This document shows, piece after piece, positions 1 to 7,144 of a stretch of 10,769 nt of DNA. Source of the stretch: JAIPEK01 sp041685935 (lineage in GTDB: Bacteria; Desulfobacterota; Desulfobacteria; Desulfobacterales; Desulfobacteraceae); assembly GCA_041685935.1 (NCBI GenBank), contig JAWLES010000081.1, positions 1-10,769 of the forward strand, read 5' to 3'. Made by a program: the position numbers and the translations under genes. Below the pieces are notes generated by a model. The model ran no database searches. It was not told the origin of the DNA and worked only from the letters and a program-made list of their open reading frames with translations. Each line of letters starts with the position of its first letter. The first letter of the stretch is position 1.

Positions 1-1
1 T

Positions 2-682
2 GCGTCGTCAGTGGAAGAGATGGATTCCACCATCAGTGAAATTTCGGAAAATTCCTCAAAAGCCAAGGAGATAGTTGAAAAGGCTGTAAATCAGGGTGAC
101 TCCGCATCCGAGAGAATCAAGGAACTCGGCGGCTCTGCACAGGATATCAGCAAGGTGGTTGAAACCATAACAGATATTTCAGAGCAGACCAACCTTCTGG
201 CCCTGAACGCCACCATAGAGGCGGCACGGGCCGGGGAGGCGGGCAAAGGTTTCGGGGTCGTGGCGGACGAGATCAAGGAGCTTGCAAACCAGGCCAAAAA
301 AGCCACCATCGACATCAAGGAAAAAACCGGAAGCATCAGGGAGTCTTCAGACAAAACAGGTTCAGAGATCCGGGAGATCATCTCGGTTATCAATGAAATA
401 AACGAGATTGTTCTGTTTGTGGCATCCGCAGTGGAGGAGCAGTCCACAGCCACAAAAGAGATTGTACAGAACATAAACCAGGCGTCCGCCGGCATTGAAG
501 ACGTGAACCGCAACATCAACGAAAACGCGGATGTGGCAAACCGGATCTCCACGGATATCTCGGATATCAGAAAAGAGGCAGAGGAGCTTTCATCCCGTGC
601 GGCAAAGGTCAGCACCAGTGCAGACGGACTTGCTGAAATAGGCGGAAAACTTAAATCCCTGGTGGAGCGGTTTAGACTGTGA
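2..682 (+). CDS. Methyl-accepting chemotaxis protein, C-terminal signalling domain (5' partial)
   Basis: The frame is open to the left edge, so the sensor, membrane segments and HAMP domain lie outside the window; 226 residues are visible. They form the long alpha-helical coiled-coil hairpin of chemoreceptors. The hallmark hairpin tip is clear at about residues 62-90 of the fragment (EQTNLLALNATIEAARAGE, then GKGFGVVADEIKELA). This tip contacts the kinase CheA and adaptor CheW, and it controls CheA autophosphorylation and hence flagellar switching. Flanking Ser/Thr/Glu/Gln-rich heptads match methylation helices. The C-terminus stops at VERFRL with no CheR/CheB-tethering pentapeptide of the NWETF type, so it probably relies on array neighbours or direct methyltransferase access. 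Its TGA overlaps the GTG of the next gene. The signal sensed cannot be told from this fragment. Confidence 0.96.
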   Translation, partial: ASSVEEMDSTISEISENSSKAKEIVEKAVNQGDSASERIKELGGSAQDISKVVETITDISEQTNLLALNATIEAARAGEAGKGFGVVADEIKELANQAKKATIDIKEKTGSIRESSDKTGSEIREIISVINEINEIVLFVASAVEEQSTATKEIVQNINQASAGIEDVNRNINENADVANRISTDISDIRKEAEELSSRAAKVSTSADGLAEIGGKLKSLVERFRL

Positions 683-1572
683 TTTCGACATTGGGCAACT
701 TGAAAATACGTATCACAAGCCTTATCGGTAACAAAATGAAACTCGACGGAGGATCCATGTTCGGCAACGCCCCAAAGGCGCTGTGGAACAGGTGGGTTTC
801 ATGTGATGATGACAACCGTATTGATATTGCGTCAAGGTCTCTTCTCATTGAGACTGAAGATGAGAAGATTCTTTTTGAGGCCGGGGTGGGAAATTACCTG
901 GATACTTCAATGCGGAAACGGTTCGGGATCGAGGATGACAGGCACGTTCTGCTCGATTCTATAAGGCAGGCAGGAGTCGACCCTGCCGACATAACCCGCG
1001 TGGTCCTCTCCCACCTCCACTTTGACCATGCAGGCGGCCTTCTGGAAAAGAGGGAAAGAAATAACGGCGAAATGACTCTCGCGTTTCCGGGGGCCGAGTA
1101 TATTGCAGGAGAAAAACACTTTGAACGGGCCTTAAAGCCCCATTCAAGGGACCGGGCCTCGTTTGTTCCGGAGCTGAACCGCCTTCTGGAACAAAGCGGC
1201 AGGCTTTGTCTTAAAAAGGACGGGGATGTGCTGGAGGCGGGAAGTGTTCAGGTAAAGTTCATGGAGAGCCACGGCCATACGCCTGGAATGCTGGTCTCGG
1301 ATATCACGGCCCTGGATTACAGGCTTGTTTTCACGGGTGATTTGATCCCTGCACATTTTTATGTGAACCTGCCGGTTACCATGGGGTTTGACAGGAACCC
1401 GGAGCTTCTGATCAATGAGAAACAGAGTCTGCTGGATCTTGCGTACAGGGACAACGCATATCTTGTTTTTCCCCATGATCCTTTTTATTCGGTATCGAAG
1501 CTTTTGTACAATGGAGACAAAAAACGCTACGATCCGGAAAATCCGGTTGAAGCATTTGCGGTGGCATTTTAG
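679..1572 (+). CDS. MBL-fold metallohydrolase
   Basis: This is a metallo-beta-lactamase-superfamily hydrolase of 297 residues, presumably cytoplasmic and binuclear-metal dependent. The metal ligands are visible in order: HLHFDH at 112-117 (H112, H114, D116, H117), H200 in SHGHTPG, D221 in FTGD, and H266 in FPHDP. The N-terminal stretch around KLDGGSMFGNAPKALW is typical of the quorum-quenching-lactonase-like or glyoxalase-II-like MBL group, but the substrate cannot be predicted. The GTG start gives a 4-base overlap with the chemoreceptor stop (GTGA), with a GGAG at about 664-667 upstream. A TTG at 700 (giving MKIR...) is an alternative, because relatives commonly begin near that point. The overlap implies translational coupling to the chemoreceptor. 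No signal peptide is seen. Confidence 0.9.
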   Translation: MISTLGNLKIRITSLIGNKMKLDGGSMFGNAPKALWNRWVSCDDDNRIDIASRSLLIETEDEKILFEAGVGNYLDTSMRKRFGIEDDRHVLLDSIRQAGVDPADITRVVLSHLHFDHAGGLLEKRERNNGEMTLAFPGAEYIAGEKHFERALKPHSRDRASFVPELNRLLEQSGRLCLKKDGDVLEAGSVQVKFMESHGHTPGMLVSDITALDYRLVFTGDLIPAHFYVNLPVTMGFDRNPELLINEKQSLLDLAYRDNAYLVFPHDPFYSVSKLLYNGDKKRYDPENPVEAFAVAF

Positions 1573-1601
1573 GGTGCATGTAACAGGTGGTTTTTACAGG
1601 T

Positions 1602-2573
1602 TTACTTTTCCATACATGAATTCAGAAAAGAAACCGCCCGCTTTTCAGACCAGTACCGGTTTTCACGGTTGAATTCTATGAATCCCACATGGCCGCCGGA
1701 TTCGGGAACCTCCAGGGTGATGTTCGGGTTTTCCGAAGCTTCCCTGTCAGGATAGCACTCACCTGGAAGGAACGGGTCGTCTGCTGCGTTCACGATCAGC
1801 ACCGGCACCTTTATGTTGCTGAGAAACTGTTTGCTGCTGCATTTTTCCCAGTAGTCCAGTGCATCCCTGAACCCGTGGATCGGGGCTGTGTACCTGTCAT
1901 CAAACTCACGGAAGGTCTTGATTTTCTCAAAGCCTTTATCATCAATCAGTCCGGGCATTATTTCCATTTTAGCCCTGATCTTTTCATGGAGCATTTTCAG
2001 AAACCGTTTCATATATATGGTGTTGGAAGGCTTTGAAATGGTTTCCACACTTGATTTCAGATCGCAGGGCACTGAAAAAACAACAGCTTTTGTCACAATC
2101 GGGTCGGCAGAATCCCTTCCAAGGTGCATCAGGCTGAGGTTCCCGCCAAGGCTGAACCCCACAAGTGCAATTTCCCGGTACCTCTTTTGTTTTTCAGCAT
2201 GCTGGATCACCAAGGAAAGATCCTCTGTTGAGCCGTTGTGGTAGGACTTTAGCAGTCTGTTGGGCTCTCCGCTGCAGGAGCGGTAGTTCCACGCCAGTAC
2301 ATCCCATCCTGCACTGTTCAGGGTTTTTGCCATGCCTGTGACATAAGCCCTGCACGAATTGCCTTCAAGACCGTGGGAGATCACAGCCAGCCTGTCACAG
2401 CCTGTCACTGACCAGTCAAGATCGAGAAAGTCCCCGTCCGGAGTGTCGATTCTCTCCCTTTCATAGAAGGATGAATCGATTTTCCTGAACAGAACCGGGT
2501 AGATGCTCTGGATATGACCGTTCCTGAACAGCAGTGGCGCTTTGTATCCGTTAACGTATTCGGTATGTGTCAT
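1602..2573 (-). CDS. YheT-family alpha/beta hydrolase
   Basis: This is a predicted serine hydrolase of 323 residues, near the usual family length of about 320-340. Visible features are the family N-terminal signature RNGHIQSIYP (17-26), then PDGDFLDLDW (45-54) and the oxyanion-region HGLEGNS (67-73). The nucleophile elbow is GFSLGGN with Ser141. The acid lies in NAADDPFLP (D265/D266) and the catalytic His is in GGHVGF (H295). Bacterial relatives (E. coli YheT) act on short-chain esters, but the physiological substrate is unknown. I chose the ATG at 2573 because AGGA lies eight bases upstream and the protein then begins just before the conserved RNGH segment. A longer frame back to 2690 would add 39 residues unlike the family. 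The gene is convergent with the MBL hydrolase (29-base gap) and divergent from the YchF-like gene. Confidence 0.9.
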   Translation of the reverse strand: MTHTEYVNGYKAPLLFRNGHIQSIYPVLFRKIDSSFYERERIDTPDGDFLDLDWSVTGCDRLAVISHGLEGNSCRAYVTGMAKTLNSAGWDVLAWNYRSCSGEPNRLLKSYHNGSTEDLSLVIQHAEKQKRYREIALVGFSLGGNLSLMHLGRDSADPIVTKAVVFSVPCDLKSSVETISKPSNTIYMKRFLKMLHEKIRAKMEIMPGLIDDKGFEKIKTFREFDDRYTAPIHGFRDALDYWEKCSSKQFLSNIKVPVLIVNAADDPFLPGECYPDREASENPNITLEVPESGGHVGFIEFNRENRYWSEKRAVSFLNSCMEK

Positions 2574-2677
2574 CAAATCCGTCCTGTTTTTTCGGCAATT
2601 CCCTGGAAATAACCGTTGCGGGAAATTTGTATCCAGTGCAATTGCCGTGTTTTGGTCTGTTGCCGACCGCTGAAATC

Positions 2678-2686
2678 TGGTATAAT
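2678..2686 (+). promoter_or_regulatory. Extended -10 promoter for the YchF-like gene
   Basis: The sequence TGGTATAAT is a perfect TGn-TATAAT extended -10 element. A weak -35 (TTGCCG, 2660-2665) sits at a short 15-base spacing, as tolerated by extended -10 promoters. The predicted start near 2693 gives a T- and A-rich leader of about 47 bases before the ATG at 2740. A GGGA at 2725-2728 is the likely ribosome site, at a rather long spacing of 11 bases. Confidence 0.6.
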
Positions 2687-2707
2687 GCATTTTTTTTAAC
2701 TTGTAAA
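2679..2707 (-). promoter_or_regulatory. Candidate sigma70-type promoter for the YheT-like gene
   Basis: On the minus strand, TTTACA (2707-2702) is followed by a 17-base spacer and TATACC (2684-2679). This would start a transcript roughly 100 bases before the ATG at 2573. The -10 box is only a 4/6 match. The element overlaps the opposite-strand extended -10 of the YchF-like gene. Confidence 0.4.
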
Positions 2708-2739
2708 TTTTTAAATATTAAAAAGGGACATATACGCAT

Positions 2740-3810
2740 ATGAAGGCAGGAATCATAGGTCTGCCCCAGACCGGCAAGAAAACACTTTTCCGGATTCTCA
2801 CCCGCACCGACGCAGAGACAAGACAGAAAGGCTCGAAACCGGTGCCCGGAACCGCTGATATACTCGACTCCCGATTTGACGCACTCGTGGACATGTACCA
2901 GCCGAAAAAGGATGTTCACGCCCGCATAGACCTTGTTCTGCTTCCGGCCCTGGAGCGGGAATCCATATCCTCGGGTGAGATATTTCAGGATATCGCGGAC
3001 CTGGATGCAATCTGCCACGTGGTCAGAAGTTTTGAGGATGATTCCATATACCATCCTGCAGGCTCTGTGGACCCGGTCAGGGACGTGGAAACCGTGAACA
3101 GCGAGCTTGTGATGCACGACCAGATATTTGTGGAAAAACGGATTGAGCGCATCAGGGAGCTTGCCAAAAAAAAGAAGGACGCGGACCAGGAAAAGGAGAT
3201 TGCGCTTCTGGAAAAGATGAAGGCTCACCTTGAGAACGAACAGCCTCTCCGCCTTATGGAGCTTACCGAGGACGAGGACCTGATTATCCGGTCATACCCT
3301 TTTATCACCAGAAAAGAGATGATCCTGGCCTTTAACGTGTCTGAAGATGACCTGGAAACCGCAGCTCTGCCCGATGGTATTGAGGAATTGTGCCGCAGGG
3401 AAAAGATGGAGGCCATGATCGTTTCCGCTGCCGTGGAAGACGAGATCGCAGCCCTTGACACCCAGGAGGAAAAAGAGGAGTTCCTCCGGGAACTGGGCAT
3501 ACAGGAAACCGCACTTGAAAACCTCACCCGTCTGTGCCTGAGGGCTCTGGGCCTGATCTCCTTTTTCACAGTGGGGGAAGACGAGGTCAGGCAGTGGCTG
3601 GTCAGGGAAAACGCCAAAGCGCCGCAGGCCGCAGGCGTGATCCATTCCGACCTTGAACGCGGTTTTATCCGCGCCGAGGTAATGACCTATGAAGAACTCA
3701 TGGAATACAAAACCGAAGCAGCCTTGAAAAAGGCCGGGAAAATGCGGCTGGAAGGCAAGGACTATACCGTTTCTGACGGAGATATCCTCAACATCCGTTT
3801 TAAGGTGTGA
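2740..3810 (+). CDS. YchF/OLA1-like P-loop NTPase paralogue with altered nucleotide motifs
   Basis: This 356-residue protein matches YchF (about 363 residues) end to end. It has an N-terminal P-loop domain, a central charged coiled coil (about 128-165), the family segment HVVRSFEDDSI (93-103), and a C-terminal TGS/DUF933 domain (about 270-356) with APQAAG, RGFIRAEV and RLEGKDY motifs. The adenine-specifying NxxE motif of YchF is retained as NVSED (199-203). The P-loop reads GLPQTGKKTL, so Lys14 replaces the Mg-coordinating Ser of the family GKST. The usual DIAGLV switch-II (G3) motif is not present where expected; that region reads LVLLPALERES (65-75). YchF itself is an ATPase that binds ribosomes and is linked to stress responses. 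This copy looks like a diverged paralogue rather than the housekeeping gene, and catalysis is doubtful. It is transcribed alone. Confidence 0.88.
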   Translation: MKAGIIGLPQTGKKTLFRILTRTDAETRQKGSKPVPGTADILDSRFDALVDMYQPKKDVHARIDLVLLPALERESISSGEIFQDIADLDAICHVVRSFEDDSIYHPAGSVDPVRDVETVNSELVMHDQIFVEKRIERIRELAKKKKDADQEKEIALLEKMKAHLENEQPLRLMELTEDEDLIIRSYPFITRKEMILAFNVSEDDLETAALPDGIEELCRREKMEAMIVSAAVEDEIAALDTQEEKEEFLRELGIQETALENLTRLCLRALGLISFFTVGEDEVRQWLVRENAKAPQAAGVIHSDLERGFIRAEVMTYEELMEYKTEAALKKAGKMRLEGKDYTVSDGDILNIRFKV

Positions 3811-3931
3811 TTCCGGGTTCAGGGCTAAGGTCTGTAAAGACAAGTTTCTGAAGATAGGATTTTCATTATATTAACACCATGATGCCTCAGCATCAAAACG
3901 AAGAATGATAATGATATGCGAGTGTTCCTTG

Positions 3932-4165
3932 TCAGGCTGCCATCTGGATAACCTGAAATTCATTTTTTTCTTTTTTGGCTTTATCCACAATATGCTCAAG
4001 TTGTTGAGCTGTCTGATCGTCAAGCCAGGCTTCCCCGCATTGATCGCACACAAATGCGGTTACATTTCGCACAACCACAACTCCGGCTTTGTAGTCCACT
4101 GTAAACGTGGTCGTTCCTTTTTCGAAAAACCCCCCACAAATAGGACAAAGCTGTTTACTGGTCAT
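3932..4165 (-). CDS. YgiT/MqsA-type zinc-finger protein, orphan antitoxin-like
   Basis: This small protein of 77 residues has two CxxC pairs, CPIC (C7, C10) and CDQC (C40, C43), which would hold one zinc. They are followed by a GEAWLDDQ turn and a C-terminal helix (about 50-67), the layout of the YgiT-type zinc-finger family related to the N-terminal half of MqsA. Relatives are usually encoded next to a small toxin-like gene (for example DUF4258) and act as antitoxins or regulators. No such partner is visible on either side, and there is no separate DNA-binding HTH domain. I chose the ATG at 4165 because GGAAGAGAG lies just upstream; the ATG at 4186 lacks a ribosome site and would add only seven residues. 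The gene is transcribed away from the large ATPase. Function is unproven. Confidence 0.82.
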   Translation of the reverse strand: MTSKQLCPICGGFFEKGTTTFTVDYKAGVVVVRNVTAFVCDQCGEAWLDDQTAQQLEHIVDKAKKEKNEFQVIQMAA

Positions 4166-4222
4166 TTTTTTCTCTCTTCCTTTCATCCATCTGAATTGGA
4201 CTTCCTTATCTGCTTTTAAAAA

Positions 4223-4251
4223 ATAATATCATGAGCTTGCTTTTAAGGCAA
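4223..4251 (-). promoter_or_regulatory. Candidate promoter for the zinc-finger gene
   Basis: On the minus strand, TTGCCT (4251-4246), a 17-base spacer and TATTAT (4228-4223) give a good sigma70-type match. The predicted start is about 50 bases upstream of the ATG at 4165, in an AT-rich spacer. Confidence 0.5.
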
Positions 4252-4298
4252 TACGGCTGAATTAGATTTTAACTAAGTTTCAAGGCCCGGGAATCCTC

Positions 4299-4327
4299 TT
4301 GACACAATCGGCATCAGGGGGTAGGTA
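4299..4327 (+). promoter_or_regulatory. Possible promoter (-35 box) for the large ATPase gene
   Basis: A perfect TTGACA occurs at 4299-4304, but the sequence 17 bases on (TAGGTA, 4322-4327) is a poor -10. The element is suitably placed about 40 bases before the ATG at 4366. It may need an activator or may be chance. Confidence 0.25.
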
Positions 4328-4365
4328 AATGGGATGGATTTATCAATTATTCAGAAAAGGAAAGC

Positions 4366-6216
4366 ATGAACCCGTTTGGCACCAGCCGAGTTGACACCCC
4401 GTTCCAGGACCATGTGGATCTGGAAGCCGTTTTCCAGGATCAGTTCACCCGGCTCAAGTCAATCATCGACGAGATAGGTGCTGACAAGAATCACCAGTCC
4501 AGGGGCGTGATTCTGGCCGGGGAGCCCGGTGCGGGCAAAACACATCTGATCATGCGCCTTGCACGGGAAAAAATCAGCAGCAACCGAATCCTCTTTATCC
4601 GCCAGCCGAACAATCCGGATGCGATCCTGTTTCATATCTACACCCGGATCATCGAATCCCTTGTGGAGAACGTGCCCGGAACAGGATTTACCCAGATCGA
4701 GTATCTTCTGGCCAAAAGTTTTTCCAGGATATTCATCAAAGATGTGGACAATTATAAAAATCCCAGTGCCAAGATGCTTTCCATCAGGAATGTTCTGTCA
4801 GAGGATCATCTGAACCTTTACAGGCGTATCGGCGCCCGGAGTACTGAAAAGCGGCGCAAAAACTGGCGTACCATTGAAAACCGGGTCGTGGAGTGGTGGA
4901 GCGCCACCAGCGGCTGGGGGCTTGGAGCCACGATCCTGAAAGCGTTCATCAAATACTGTTCATATACTGACCTTTCCAGAAGGGAAATTATCCGGAGGTG
5001 GCTGACAGGAAATGAGCTTTCAGAAGACGAAATACGGAAAACCGGACTGGACAACCCGGATGCATCCACCGGCACCGAAGAGTTCGCCATGGAGGCCATG
5101 AGGGTTCTGGGTAAACTTTCCACGCGGGATGAACCCCTGGTGATCGTGTTTGATCAGCTGGAAGGCCTGAAATACAATGAAGAGCTTCTTTTCCGGTTCG
5201 GTGAATGCATAAAGGAACTGTTTACACATGTGCCCGGCAGCCTTATGATATTCAACTTTTTCCCGGACAGGTGGTCCGAATATTCAGCTGTCTTTGACGA
5301 GTCCGTTGTGCAGAGGATGTCAAGGGACACGGTTTTTTTGAACCCGCCGTCAGCCGAAGAAATGGAACGGATTCTGAAACTCAGGGCATCCGCCTTTGGT
5401 CAGGACGCTGACAGTATTTTCACTGAAGGGGAAAAATCTGCAATTGTCAACTGCACCAATATCCGCACCATGCTTAACAGGGCATCGGATTATTATAAAT
5501 TTAAAATCCAGGGAATCCCGCTTCCAAAGGCAATCATGGGATTCGAGGAAGAGGTGAAAAACGAAATCGCAGAGCTGAAAAAGGAGGTTGCCGGACTCAA
5601 ATCCTATCTTGATATGGAAATCCCCACCTTCAGCAGGCGGAGGAACTCCATGAGGGTTCAATCAGTGGTTCGGGCCTACAGGAAAACCCTGGAAAAAGAA
5701 CTCAAAGACACCATGGTAATCAGTGATTCAGATGATGCAGGGAAACTCGATACCATTGTCAGGGCGCTGAACCGTAAAAACGGGACGGAGATCACGAAAA
5801 TCAGGCACAAGGGACGAAAACTTCCGGACCATATACTGGTGAAGGAGGGCAAACACCCGAAGGCTGCTGCAGGATTCCTGCACACCGGGGGCAGGTCGTT
5901 TTATGCCCGGCTTAAGAATTTCAACGATCTGGCTTCCGAGAACACTGATATACGGTTTCTCCTGCTCCGGGACCAGCGGGTAGCCACGATCCGTTCCAAA
6001 AAATCCCTTGATGAGATCAACAGGCTCAATGCCTCTGATAACGGAAAATTCCGAATCATGGATGAAGAGGCAAGGCTCTCCCTTGAAACCGTATACCGTA
6101 TTGTCACTGACATACAGAACCGGGACCTTGACATCAGCCTGGATATCGCAGCACGTGAGATCCGGCAGTTGTACACCGAGTCGTGGATTTCCATGCTGCT
6201 GGCGGAGGAGAGCTGA
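4366..6216 (+). CDS. Large AAA+-type P-loop ATPase with unknown C-terminal domain
   Basis: This is a 616-residue, apparently cytoplasmic ATPase that I do not recognise as a named gene. Walker A is GEPGAGKT (52-59). Walker B is LVIVFDQLE (258-266, D263), about 200 residues later, so a helical insertion lies between them; it includes a WRTIENRVVEWW segment and a possible winged-helix-like REIIRRWLTGNELSEDEIR (206-224). A sensor-1-like strand SLMIFNFF (292-299) and VVQRMSRD (314-321) follow. A charged coiled coil spans about 393-416. Residues 455-616 form a separate alpha/beta domain with PDHILV (487-492) and IRFLLLRDQ (529-537). The general plan resembles ORC/Cdc6-like AAA+ proteins seen in defence loci such as BREX, but that likeness is inference. 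AAAAGGAAA (4355-4363) is the ribosome site. It is a single-gene unit, divergent from the zinc-finger gene and convergent with motA. Confidence 0.85.
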   Translation: MNPFGTSRVDTPFQDHVDLEAVFQDQFTRLKSIIDEIGADKNHQSRGVILAGEPGAGKTHLIMRLAREKISSNRILFIRQPNNPDAILFHIYTRIIESLVENVPGTGFTQIEYLLAKSFSRIFIKDVDNYKNPSAKMLSIRNVLSEDHLNLYRRIGARSTEKRRKNWRTIENRVVEWWSATSGWGLGATILKAFIKYCSYTDLSRREIIRRWLTGNELSEDEIRKTGLDNPDASTGTEEFAMEAMRVLGKLSTRDEPLVIVFDQLEGLKYNEELLFRFGECIKELFTHVPGSLMIFNFFPDRWSEYSAVFDESVVQRMSRDTVFLNPPSAEEMERILKLRASAFGQDADSIFTEGEKSAIVNCTNIRTMLNRASDYYKFKIQGIPLPKAIMGFEEEVKNEIAELKKEVAGLKSYLDMEIPTFSRRRNSMRVQSVVRAYRKTLEKELKDTMVISDSDDAGKLDTIVRALNRKNGTEITKIRHKGRKLPDHILVKEGKHPKAAAGFLHTGGRSFYARLKNFNDLASENTDIRFLLLRDQRVATIRSKKSLDEINRLNASDNGKFRIMDEEARLSLETVYRIVTDIQNRDLDISLDIAAREIRQLYTESWISMLLAEES

Positions 6217-6246
6217 GCCGAATCCGCCAACAGTGTATGGTCGTCG

Positions 6247-7140
6247 TCAGGTGGGCTCTTCAGCTTCTTCCAGGGCTTTACTTTCCTTGGACTCGAATTT
6301 TTCCTTGAGTTTTGCAAGGGAAATGACTTCCTCGTTCCTGGCGGCCGGGGTGAGATAGGATTTGAGCTTCCGGTCAAGCTCCCTGGGATGCAGGTCTTCT
6401 GCAATGGCAGCGACCCCTTCGGTAATGATTTTCTGCAGCATAAGCTCCTGCACTGTCCGCTCCCGGATATTTGAGGCAAAGGGGATGAAAAAGAGGTTGG
6501 CAAGGATGATGCCGTACAGTGTCGATGTCAGTGCAATGGGCACGGTGGCCATGATCACGGCGGAATTCCCGACGCCTGAAAGCATGCTGATCAGCCCCAC
6601 TACACTTCCCACAAGGCCGAAAGCGGGTGCCACATCAGCCATGGTCTGGAGCACCCGGATGGTTTCATCCCGCCGCATGCGGAAAAAGTACATTTCCGCA
6701 TTGAGTGATTCCCGAAGCTCGTCCTTTGAATAGTCATCCACCAGAAGTCCTATGGCCTGGCGCAGGAACACAATGGTGGTTTCCTCCTCTTCATCCTGCA
6801 GGGAAAGGATACCCCGCACCCGCTGTTTGACGGAAAGGTCCACCAGTATATTGATAATTGAGTCCGGTGATCTGACAGGTTTTCCGTATGAGGCGGAAAG
6901 AACTTTGAAAACAATGGCCAGGCGCTCTGCCGGATAGCTCAGAAGGGCTGCGCACAAAGTACCCCCGAGTACGATGATAAATCCGGAAAGGTTCAGGTAC
7001 ATCCCGGTGTTGCCGTGGATGAAAAAGCCTGAACAGAAAACCGCCGCAAAAAACAAGACACCGATAATGTTCTTTTTTCTGTACCGCCACAGATTACTCT
7101 TTTCTGAATTTTCCATTGTGTTTTCTTCCGCTGTTTCCAT
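6247..7140 (-). CDS. motA: Flagellar motor stator protein MotA
   Basis: This inner-membrane protein forms, with MotB, the ion channel that drives flagellar rotation. Its 297 residues show the MotA/PomA/ExbB plan: membrane segments at about 24-42 and 47-67, a cytoplasmic loop of roughly 100 residues, then segments at about 170-190 and 198-221. Pro172 (APAFGLVGS) and Pro201 are the conserved channel prolines, and ALTSTLYG (203-210) lines the pore. The loop motif QRVRGILSLQD (106-116) aligns with the FliG-contacting region. There R107 matches E. coli Arg90, while Gln115 stands where Glu98 is expected. TLYG resembles sodium-type PomA more than E. coli MotA, but ion choice is only a guess. The gene starts four bases after motB ends, so the two are co-translated. 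ATG 7116 is an alternative start. Confidence 0.95.
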   Translation of the reverse strand: METAEENTMENSEKSNLWRYRKKNIIGVLFFAAVFCSGFFIHGNTGMYLNLSGFIIVLGGTLCAALLSYPAERLAIVFKVLSASYGKPVRSPDSIINILVDLSVKQRVRGILSLQDEEEETTIVFLRQAIGLLVDDYSKDELRESLNAEMYFFRMRRDETIRVLQTMADVAPAFGLVGSVVGLISMLSGVGNSAVIMATVPIALTSTLYGIILANLFFIPFASNIRERTVQELMLQKIITEGVAAIAEDLHPRELDRKLKSYLTPAARNEEVISLAKLKEKFESKESKALEEAEEPT

Positions 7141-7144
7141 GCTT

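Noticed and set aside
91..615. Long minus-strand open frame antisense to the chemoreceptor
   Set aside because: It is a Ser-rich shadow of the coiled-coil coding frame, with no ribosome site and no recognisable domain.
2574..2690. N-terminal extension of the YheT-like hydrolase to ATG 2690
   Set aside because: The added residues do not resemble the family, and the start at 2573 has a proper ribosome site. The extension would also begin inside the promoter region.
2551..3228. Minus-strand frame opposite the YchF-like gene
   Set aside because: It is antisense to a clearly conserved protein, Cys/His-rich by chance, and without a start signal.
3292..3843. Minus-strand frame opposite the TGS half of the YchF-like gene
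   Set aside because: It is a shadow of conserved coding sequence with no recognisable motif.
3880..3895. Small hairpin TGATGC-CTCA-GCATCA between the YchF-like and zinc-finger genes
   Set aside because: The stem has only six base pairs and no U-run on either strand, so I do not call a terminator.
6211..6265. AGCTGAGCC and GGCTCTTCAGCT arms at the convergent ends of the ATPase and motA
   Set aside because: Pairing needs a three-base bulge and a loop of about 35 bases, and there is no U-run. Both arms also lie largely in coding sequence.
5901..6503. Minus-strand frame spanning the ATPase end and the motA end
   Set aside because: It overlaps two real genes out of frame and has low-complexity Ser/Pro content.
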